Assembly (NCBI RefSeq): GCF_019279795.1
Contig: NC_056734.1
Span: 2,671,565 to 2,735,564 of the forward strand
DNA: 64,000 nt
Direction of reading: 5' to 3'
DNA from: Protopterus annectens
Lineage: Eukaryota; Chordata; Ceratodontiformes; Protopteridae
In this document: piece after piece, positions 55,791-64,000 of the stretch
Numbering within the stretch: position 1 is the stretch's first letter
Layout of the letters: each line of letters begins with the position of its first letter
Position numbers and translations under genes: made by a program
The notes under the pieces: generated by a model
The model's input: the letters and a program-made list of their open reading frames with translations, nothing else
Database searches by the model: none
What the model was told of the DNA's origin: nothing

Positions 55791-57513
55791 AGTGTTAAAC
55801 TGTGGGAACTTGAGTAAGTTGCACTACGGGATGTGCCCATAATGGAACTGAATGATTATCAGCCACAGCCATGAGAGCATCAGAAGCTGGGGAAGGAGGC
55901 AGCAGTGTAGCTTGGATAAGCATCAAATGGATGCAGGAGTCGAGGAGAATGTCTGTGCTCAGGAATGGAGACCACAGTGGAGGCAGAGGAACTTCAGCCA
56001 CATTCAGAAGAGAGTTCATGGCTATGGGTGGAGTCTACTGTGGAGCTTGATGAGTGTTGGTCACATCCAGATGAGTGCCAAGATTTGGGAACAGCCATAT
56101 ACAGTGGACAGTGTGGCTATCTCTGAAGCAGTGTATGCCATCTGGGTTTACCTAGTGGGTCCTCCTGCAGTAGAGAACTGTCTCCAAGCTTGATCATGTC
56201 AGACAGTTCCTCACAGCAGGCTGGATACTTAATGGATTCTTGTGGGCTGCCACTGTACTCAACAGGCACATCTAATCCAGTTCCCTATATGCAGTGGCAA
56301 TCTACCTGCAGTGAAGAATGTCCCACAGTCCCTGCATGATTGAAGGTCTTCACCCAGACCATGCAACACAATGAGCAGGTGTAACACTAGCTGATTTGCT
56401 TCTCTCTGTGCCTGGATCACAGATCTGCATATCTGCTGACTAATGCCAAGGATAACACCCAGGTCATGGAATGTTCAACAGCCACGGTGGTGACAGTTAT
56501 CTACACACCTCCCTACAATGATGTGCATGCACACTTAGGAGGTGGCGTGGCTCTTTCATGCTGTCAGTGTTGGTTCTAGCTGTGTAACAGGTTGGGTGCT
56601 GCTATTTACGTGACAACCTATGCTAGGTGTTGCTGGAGGCTCATCCTGAGTGCCTGCAGATTTCTCATTTATGGGAAAGGAGAGTGTGCCCTCCACTGTT
56701 AGATCTGCTGACTGTGCCACTGTGTCCTCAGACTGTGTCAGGTGCATGGTGTCATTATTGTCAACCTACAGAGACCCTCTGGAATTGGGCTTGTGCTAGC
56801 TTGTTATGCTAATTCCTCCTACCAGTGAAATCTGTGAACTCATAAGGAATACATACCAGTGGTAAAGCTGTTACATATGTGTGAGTCCACCTACCTTGCA
56901 GCACACACAATGTTACATGCCAATAATATGCATAATGTCAGGACACATACATAGCTTGTGGAACAGGTTGTGTTCATTTCAGTCCTTATGACCCTGGGTG
57001 ACATAAATACAGATGAATATGCTTGAGTATACCATGCAGAGGTGCTAGGCAATATACAACAGAAATGACATGTGCCACTACCGACCTGGGGCATCTCCCA
57101 AAGACACCCATGCAGTCACCACCTGCCCAGCTTCCTCATCTAACTCACCACTAACTATGGTAGTTCTCTCATTATCATGAGCAGGATAAAAAAAATTCTT
57201 AGTGTCTGGTAGATATCACTGTGTTTATGGACCACCCTCAGTGGTCATCCTCTTATTGTCTATTTCCTGAACCTTACTATTGGCATGCAGGAACATAAAC
57301 CATGATTCTGCAATGCATATGTACCATCATTTTATTATAGCCACCAACTGCACCAAAGTTCTGTACTAGTCCCTGCCACACCTGCTCCTGGAGAACCTTA
57401 TCTTCATTACCCTTGTCAAGGATACACCTGCCATGTATGAATAGGACCTGCAATAGCAACTCAGTCTATTGTGTGGAGAACTTCGCCTGCCATTGCCATT
57501 CTTTCTGTTTCAT
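55791..57513 (-). pseudogene. Myb/SANT-like gene remnant (Harbinger-associated type)
   Basis: An ATG at 57513 (minus) starts MKQKEWQWQAKFST, interrupted by a TAG. It continues at 57459 with LLQVLFIHGRCILDKGNEDK, VLQEQVWQGLVQNFGAVGGY and VHMHCRIM. The pattern R/K-x-K-x-F-S/T...E-x-x-L-L...K...W...AVGG...V...RR is that of the Myb/SANT-like domain in the second protein of Harbinger transposons. Downstream minus frames (56747-56556, Thr/Ser/Pro/Glu-rich; 56019-55795) look like its low-complexity C terminus. A possible splice donor lies near 56895. No transposase accompanies it, so it may be a partial element. The partner-protein role is family knowledge; assignment here is moderate. Confidence 0.45.
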
Positions 57514-57699
57514 AATAGGTCAGGTACACCTATAAGTACATGTATCAGTGAGAAAAATCATTAGCATGGCTAGGGTAGAACAAGACAGGCGACTGCCCTG
57601 GGCACAGAGTGTTCTGGGGCAAAATTGGCCTTCCATCAGACCAGTCACTCTTTGGTGCAATATCAGTTTTTAAAACCTGGTATCACATTTGTAGTAAAA

Positions 57700-58030
57700 C
57701 TTGAGTAGTGTAGTTCTCTGTGTATGGTCTAAACTGTAGCAAATGTTTGCTACATTTGTAGAAAGCAGTTTGCTACATTTTAAAAGAAAACAAGATCTTT
57801 TTCGAACTAAAAACCTTAGCACTGCAGTGCTCCATGCAGGGTACACACTGTAGCTACTGCTTGCTTCATTTGTAGCAAGCAGTTTGCTAGAGTACAAAAG
57901 AAAACAAGAGTTTTTTTTAAACTAAAAACCTGAGGGCTGTAGTCTGTAGTGCTCCTTGTAGGGTATAAACTGTAGCAAATCACTTGCTACATTTGTAGCA
58001 AGCAGTTAGCTACAGTTTAAAAGAAGAAAT
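57700..58030. repeat. Degenerate tandem repeat, about 115-122 bp, three copies
   Basis: ctgtagcaa/ctgtagcta followed by ...tgctacatttgtagcaagcagtttgcta and aaaagaaaacaag recur at about 57733, 57848 and 57970. The unit contains a short inverted repeat (tagcaaa...tttgcta). Confidence 0.8.
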
Positions 58031-60119
58031 TATTTTTTTCCTAAAGTGTGAGGAAGGAGGGTTGGGGGAAGAACAAAGAAATGGGATCTGAATGGCTGGG
58101 AAAGAAAGAGGTGAAGTGTGTCCTGCATCTGTCCACCTGGCTGGTGTGTCAGTAGAAGAAACAGACTTTTTTATTTTTTTGATCTTCACTTGAAAAGCTG
58201 AAGTGCTGGAGCAGTAGTTAGTGAGACTGGCAAAGGACACTGGTGAGACTGGCAAAGGACACTGGTTGAGCCAGCTATGCTATGCTTCTGTGCAGACTAT
58301 TCTGTGCTGTACAACACCTGCTTCCTTACTATTCTCAGCACCTCTGTGATGGTCACAACCCTGTGTACTGATGAAACGTAACTGTTCCAACACTGTACCA
58401 TAATGTCGTAACTGTAGCCATGTGACCCATGCATGCTGTCCCTTGTGTCTGCACCAGTAACATGGCATGTACCTGATACACTGAAAGCTCAACATAACCT
58501 GTCTTGCTGCCTGTGTGTACATGCAACAGTGGATACATACCAACATAGCTGGACTATGACTTAACATACCTGCTATTCCTGCTCCCTGGCTGGCTACATT
58601 GCCAGGATGGCAACCTCCCACCTGTTCTCTGTGCTTTGACTGGATGGACATGCCTACCCACAGGATCACAACCTCTTCTACATTTTCCCTGTACCCTGAG
58701 CAGATGGGAATCCTCAGCAGGACTGCAACCTGTCCTGCTTATTCATTGTGCCTTGTCAATTTGATCCCCCCCCCATCAGCCAGTTAGACCTACATCATGG
58801 CCAGTGCAGTATTACCACAAACACTTTGCACCATTGTATGACAATATCTGTGACAGCCACCCCCCACCCACCCCCAGCAGTGCTTACAATGCTGGGGCCA
58901 TTACCACTTATCCCATTTGCTGTGATTTTCTGTGTTACTTAATGTAACATGGTCTCCCACAAAATTTTCACCACATATTTTATCATGCTAAAAGGGGATC
59001 TGACTCTTTCAGGACATCCACATGATGCAGCAAGGAGTGCAAAATCATTATACTTGCTGGTCATGCCACATAAGGAATACCTGCTGAGGAAGTACAAATG
59101 TCCCATGTATAAAATAGGTGCCTAGAATTTACTTGCTAGGCTGGTGAGTAGTATTAGGATTCTGTTGGCACTGGCATGGAGGAGGAAAGGCATGACAAGG
59201 CTTAAGCCTGTACACCTTTCTTGGGGTAGGAGTGTGCACTCAAGGCACACTGTCTGTGGTACAATCCACAGTGGAGACTAGGAGTCACATAGGGTGCTTG
59301 TCTACAAGGGAGATGTAGGGTTCAGTTGATCACATCACACAGAGGTATGGCTGTGCATCGCAAAGCCCCACTACATGTTAATCCTGCATACGTAGCGGAG
59401 GTAGGTCCTTAAACAGAAAACTTTGATCCTCCTCACACATGATATCACTGCTCCCAGCCCCAGGCAATGAATGAGATGTAGAGCTGTCGCCCAGGTGTCA
59501 GTTATGCAGCCAGTTGTGTAACCTCAATAGTCAGAGGTGAACGGGATCAAAACAATAACATAAATATGTTTTTTATTACATTAAAATATTGGGCAGATTT
59601 TCAGTGGTTAATATATTTTGAAAAAAAACTGTAACATGCATGGCAACAATTCTTAATGAAATGCTTGACAGACTTCTGTTCTTATGCCATCAGGCCCTAC
59701 AACTTTTTGTTCAGTGGTTGAATTTACAGGATCATTGATATTTGAATGACAGAAAAGACATTGCTCTGCAACTGACAGACTGAGATGTACTGATGATAAA
59801 AATATTTCTTCTACAATGCAATTTCTAGGTTTACATTTATCTCTACTTTCATTAAGATAAATATGTTATTAATGTTTTAGACTTGGTCTTTGCTATCCTG
59901 ATAATAGCTTTTATATAATGAATTCTGAATTGTCTCCATAAGAGCACATTTCTATAATGGAAATATCAAGTTATGCTAATCTTTAATTTGGCAAGAGCTA
60001 ATTGTATTGGTATTGACATCTGCAATCTGATGAAAATGATTTGCACTGAATGTTAATGTCTTCAGGTCTATATTACATGATCATATTTTTAGATGTGAGA
60101 GTGTTCAATCTCGCCGTTT
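58031..60119. other. No firm feature (about 2.1 kb)
   Basis: A 24-bp direct repeat (gtgagactggcaaaggacac) occurs twice at 58220-58265. Loosely repeated phrases (gg-t/c-aacct-c/g...ccctgtacc/ctctgtgc) run through 58610-58750. No gene or element is recognised. Confidence 0.4.
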
Positions 60120-60305
60120 GTTCTTACACATGGGTTCGGAGCCGATCCTCAGCTCCGAGTCGGCCGCTTGGCAAAGCTCTGCATCGAGAAGAAGCTCGAG
60201 ACCAACCTGTCTCCCACAATTCCCCTCTGCCTTTACCTCAGATCTAGTTTGCCGCTGCAACGTTCGCATCAATATTGATGAGCTCAGACCACCTGGCAGA
60301 TAAGA
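60120..60305 (+). repeat. Left terminal repeat region of the DIRS-like element
   Basis: Begins at the composition border and ends near gcagataagattgca. The matching inverted terminal repeat would lie outside the window, so the extent is provisional. Confidence 0.5.
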
Positions 60306-60608
60306 TTGCATTTTTGTCTAAGATTCTTAGATATTTTTTTCCTAGTTTCACCTTTAAGTCTTGTGTGTGTGTGTAGTGAGTCGAGGGTTTCTCTTTCTTA
60401 TACGTATATATTTTTTAATATATATAGTTAGTTAGTTCCCTCAGGGCCTACCCCACACACTAACTTCTAAATTACTGCTGGATTTGACAAATTACTGGAT
60501 TTGACTAAACTTTACTTGGCTATTGACATTATTGTTGGCTGTTACTGTCTGTTCAAGACTGTGTAGACTTTATATAACTTTACTGGATTTGACTGTTATT
60601 ATATTATT

Positions 60609-62647
60609 ATGTCTGAGAAAGCGAAGTCAGGCTTCAAATAGTGCCAATGTGGACAGAAAATGTCTGTCACAGACAATCATAGTTCCTGCGTCTACTGTCT
60701 TGGCCCTCTCCATCTGCAAGAAGACTGCTCCATTTGTCATTCTTTCAGTGGAAGGGTCATGACAGATAGGCGCAGGAAACTCATGGACAGAGGCCTTTTG
60801 AAGCCTGCATTTCAAGAGGCTCTTGATGCATCGGACCAGACATCTAAATCCTCGAAGGAATCGAAGACATCGGAGCCCATGTCATCGGCTCCGAGCTCTT
60901 CATTTAAAGTTTGCTCACCGGTTCCACAGACCTCGGGGCCGAGTGTCAAACTTCTGTCTGTCACCAAGCCTCGAGTCTTGGAACCGGTGACGGAGCTTCC
61001 ACCTCCTGTGCTCTTGAGGTCAGCTCCGTCTTCGATTCCTTCGACGCATTCTTCTAGACCCCTCTCTGACACCGATGTAGACCGTGTGGTGCAGAAGTTA
61101 ATGGAGAATACGGCCTTGTCCAAACTCATCTCAGTCTCTTCCCAGTTGATGTTGAGACTCAAAGGCCTTCCCTTATCTCCATCTGTTCCTCCTCTGAGGC
61201 CTATTCAGCCTTCGGAGCCGGGAGAGGCTGATCTGATGATCGTGGAGCCCTCAGTGCCAGAGCCGTCTTTTTCTCGGTCGGCACCGTTCACCTCGACTCC
61301 GACGGATCCATTACCGGAATCACGGAGCCGACGATCTATCCTTGGTTCGGGGACCGAGAGTCAGACCGATGTTTCGGTTCCGACTCTCCTTCTCGGTGCC
61401 TCGGCACGGATCGACTCGGCTCCGTCCTCAGGGTCGATGCCCTTGGTCCCCGTCTCGGGGATCCCTCCACTTTCTTCGGAACCGAGGGATTCTTTGACTC
61501 GGGACCCGGGGGCCTTTGACCTCATGAGGAAGGTGTTGTCGACTCAGACAACCACTTCAGCAGAGACAGCTTCTCCTTCCCATAAAGGCCCGTTATCCTC
61601 CTCTGCACCCACGGCTACTTCAAAGCGTCGAGCACTGGTGTCTCAGAGGGAGCCCCCTCTTCCTTGGAGGCTTCATCGGATGCCCCCCCCGAGGAAGTTC
61701 CGAGGAAAAGATTGTGTAAGAGGAGACACTTGGATTCTCCACAAGAATCCTTAACATCGGACACTGACTTGGATGAGTCAGAAGGGTCCCCGAAATCACC
61801 CTCAGAGGATGTCTCCTTTTCAGACATCCTGGAGATTCTGAAGCAGAGAGGTGATTGGCAGGCCCTACCCCCTTCTGAGGATGAGTCAGTCTTGCTGAAG
61901 GCATTTGGTGCTCGCCCTTCTTCCTCCTGGGTCACTCCATCCTTCGATGAGTTGATGGAATTGATTGCTCGAAGGGCATGGGAGACACATGACATGGTGG
62001 AGACAGTCCCTAGAAAGCCTAATAAATATATTACGGCCCCTCAAGACAAGGCATATCTCACAAAAGGAGTTCCAGTGGATGCTATGGTGGTGGCAGCTGC
62101 CACTAAAAAGGAGATGTCTGAATCTTCCTCATCTGTCCATCCACCTAACAGAGATTCTAGGACTATGGACAGGTATGGGAAGCGCATTTTTAGTTCAGCG
62201 GCTTTTTCCATGCGATCGCTGAACTATTTGACGCATTTCACATGTTTACAGAGGGATCTAATCAAAGAGTTGAGAGATACCCTCCAGGGTACTACAGATG
62301 CTGCTGTCTCGGAAAAAGTTACAGCACAACTCAATACCCTAACATCAATTGTGAACTCGTCCATGAGGCTCATTTCATATGCAGCCAAAGGGTCGAGTAG
62401 GGCTGTGGCTTCAGCGATTGCCCTTCGTAGGCAATCCTGAATGCGCTTTTGTTCCTTTGCGGAAGCCTTCAAGTCTTCCTTTACTAATGCCCCATTTGAC
62501 GGTGCCACTCTCTTTGGCCCCAAAGTAAAGGAGACCCTTACCTGGTGTGAGCAAGAGGAAAAGACTCTGTCTGCTGTCAGAGTCCGTTTTTCCACCCCAT
62601 CCAGACCGTACCCCAAAGGGCAACGAGGTGGGAAAATGTGGTTTTGA
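60609..62647 (+). pseudogene. gag of the DIRS-like element
   Basis: ATG at 60609 starts MSEKAKSGFK and meets a TAG at 60639. It continues from 60660 with CVYCLGPLHLQEDCSICHSF, the Cys-rich N-terminal block typical of vertebrate DIRS gag. A ~250-residue Ser/Pro/Glu-rich low-complexity region follows, then, in another frame from about 61640, the conserved second half: FSDILEILKQRGDWQ, AWETHDMVETVPRKPNKYIT, RIFSSAAFSMRSLNYLTHF and SEKVTAQLNTLTSIV. A TGA at 62438-62440 interrupts before a last segment, EAFKSSFTNAPFDGATLFG. Presumed role: particle formation. The damage is one early stop, one frameshift and one later stop. Confidence 0.85.
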
Positions 62648-62758
62648 AAACCCCAAGGCTCTTTCCCAGGCACACAGGGTGATGCCCCCTCCAGAGGCAG
62701 AGGGGGGGCAGAGGTAGAAGACGTCGCCCTGGCGGCAGAGGGGGTCCGCAAAACCAAG

Positions 62759-64000
62759 GTGACAGGGATACACTCCCTGGGAAGCCTTTCCAGCACTCCT
62801 GAGAGGAGGCCCAACTGTCCTGCTCTGGAGGCAGTCGGGGGTCGCTTAGCTTTTTACCCTCAGGCCTGGCAAAGTCTTACTTCAGACAAATGGGTAAAAA
62901 GCATTATTACCAGAGGTTACAGAATTCCATTTCTATTTCCCCCATTACCGCAGAAAAGACTCCCAGATGTACCGCCCCATCTGCGAGATCCTGCAGCTAT
63001 AGAAATTTCAAAGCTGCTAGAAAAAAAGAGTCATCCAACCAGTCCCGGTGGACTAAAGAGGATTCGGAACTTACTCAAGGTTCTTTTTACTTCTAAAAAA
63101 GACAGGGGACTGGAGGCCAATTCTGGACCTAAGCAAGCTCAATACTTTCGTCAAGAAAGAAAAGTTCCGGATGGTCACGTTTCAATCGATCCTTCCATTC
63201 TTACAGAAGGATGACTGGATGTGCTCAATAGATCTCAAGGACGCGTACTACCACATCAAAATGGCCAGAGCGTCCAGGGATCACTTGCGCTTCCGGCTTG
63301 ATGCCAGTCACTTTCAATTTTGAGCCCTGCCCTTTGGTCTGACCTCAGCCCCCAGGGTCTTCACCAAATGTATGGCAGTGGTAGCGTCTCACTTGAGACG
63401 CCTAGGATTCCAGGTGTTTCCATATCTGGACGACTGGCTCCTTACTGCCACCACCAAGCGTCGACTGATTCAGGCCAGGGATTAAACACTAGAACTCTGT
63501 GTTCATCTTGGAATTTCCATAAATTTCGAAAAATCTGTATTACAGCCATCACAGCATATCTCATTCATAGGAGCAGAATTAGATACTCGTTGCTTGATTC
63601 TAAGGCTTCCTCCAGAAAGAATAGCCTCTCTACAAAATCACATATCTCTTCTCCTGTTGTCCAAAAAATCCCCGGCAAAACTGGTTCTGAAAGTTTTGGG
63701 TCTCATGGCAGCTTCCCTCATTGCGATACCCTTGGGAAGACTGCACATGAGAGTCCTTCAATGGCTGCTATTTGCACAATGGTCATTCCAACAGTTATCT
63801 CTGACATACGAAATTCACATCACGAACATCTGCAAATCGCACCTGTCTTGGTGGCTTCAGAGTTGCAATCTCTCTGGCGGCCGACCATTTGTGCTACCCA
63901 CTCTGACAGCTACGGTGACCACGGACGCTTCCCTGATAGGGTGGGGGGGCATCTTTCAGGGACAGACAGTCCAAGGAGAATGGACCAATCTAGAGTACAA
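62759..64000 (+). pseudogene. Reverse transcriptase and RNase H start of the DIRS-like element (incomplete at window end)
   Basis: VGGRLAFYPQAWQSLTSDKW, VKSIITRGYRIPF and IEISKLLEKKS open the RT in one frame. After a shift near 63100 the other frame carries GDWRPILDLSKLNTF, WMCSIDLKDAYYHIKMARAS (motif A), a TGA at 63321, ALPFGLTSAPRVFTK (motif B) and PYLDDWLLTATTKRR (motif C, catalytic YLDD at 63423-63434 intact). A TAA lies near 63483. The connection segment (KLVLKVLGLMAASLIAIPLG, MRVLQW) and an RNase H start (TVTTDASLIGWGG) reach the window end. Best match is DIRS-type RT. Confidence 0.92.

Larger units (their letters stand above)
60120..64000 (+). mobile_element. DIRS-like retrotransposon, 5' portion (continues past the window)
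   Basis: The element starts at gttcttacacatgggttcgg (60120) with a GTT, common at DIRS termini. A terminal-repeat and leader region, gag, reverse transcriptase and the first part of RNase H follow in plus orientation, running off the window. Tyrosine recombinase and the internal complementary region would lie beyond 64000. Composition changes sharply at 60120 (GC-richer, many tcgg/ccga), marking the left border. Stops and two or three frameshifts are present, but far fewer than in the other LINE or Ngaro fossils. Confidence 0.85.

Overview
The window is eukaryotic, intergenic or intronic sequence made almost entirely of transposable elements in different stages of decay, plus satellites and very long dinucleotide runs. 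I found no host protein-coding gene with a defensible exon structure, no rRNA, no functional tRNA gene and no CRISPR array. The mix of elements points to a vertebrate with a large, repeat-rich genome. It includes Gmr1-like Ty3/gypsy, Ngaro-like and DIRS-like tyrosine-recombinase retroelements, CR1 with an esterase ORF, L2-like, L1/Tx1-like and R4/Dong-like LINEs, a Penelope-like element, Harbinger, Tc1 and tRNA SINEs. Lungfish or amphibian is my inference from this mix; fish are not excluded.

Layout, left part (0-11.6 kb): a ~242-bp satellite whose monomer carries tRNA-like Pol III boxes on the minus strand (1-1505). Next come minus-strand CR1-like LINE fragments covering esterase, AP endonuclease and reverse transcriptase (3.5-7.1 kb). 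A nearly intact HARBI1-type transposase on the minus strand follows (9.0-10.2 kb), with CpG-rich repeats upstream and a perfect-armed foldback at 11.4 kb.

11.7-21.6 kb: a fossil Gmr1-like LTR retrotransposon on the minus strand, with two recognisable LTRs. Reading down the minus strand its order is gag, protease remnant, integrase, reverse transcriptase. It is broken by a LINE (14.2-16.0 kb), a MITE (13.0-13.3 kb) and a tRNA SINE with a 16-bp target duplication (20.2-20.4 kb). An 18-codon piece of its integrase zinc finger has expanded into a minisatellite.

23.95-31.2 kb: a younger, complete Gmr1-like element on the plus strand, with LTRs of ~1.29 kb, a 5-bp target duplication, a polypurine tract and the unusual order gag-(PR)-IN-RT-RH. 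Its gag contains a SCAN-like capsid segment. Stops, frameshifts, a protease deletion and loss of the YxDD motif make it non-functional.

31.7-37 kb: a fossil Ngaro-like element on the minus strand (gag?-RT-RH-YR-SGNH hydrolase), cut by a 5'-truncated L1-like insert with a 19-bp target duplication. 37.1-39.66 kb: a plus-strand L2-like LINE that has lost its RT core. 43.1-45.8 kb: an old R4/Dong-type LINE with a restriction-enzyme-like endonuclease. 46.5-47.8 kb: another minus-strand LINE RT. 48.9-51.1 kb: a block of (TA)n/(CA)n/(TG)n runs hosting several foldback elements, including members of a MITE family that recurs at 13 kb. 51.2-52.5 kb: Penelope-like RT fragment with a tRNA SINE. 55.1-55.44 kb: terminal end of a Tc1-like transposon. 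55.8-57.5 kb: a Myb/SANT-like gene remnant of the kind carried by Harbinger elements. 60.12 kb to the end: the 5' part of a DIRS-like element (terminal repeat, gag, RT with intact YLDD, start of RNase H), cut by the window edge.

Together this reads as a layered record of insertions. Nothing here is convincingly a new system. The more unusual observations are the integrase-derived minisatellite, SGNH hydrolase domains in two unrelated retroelement classes in one window, the Gmr1 gene order with a SCAN-like capsid, and the MITE family with conserved core and divergent ends.
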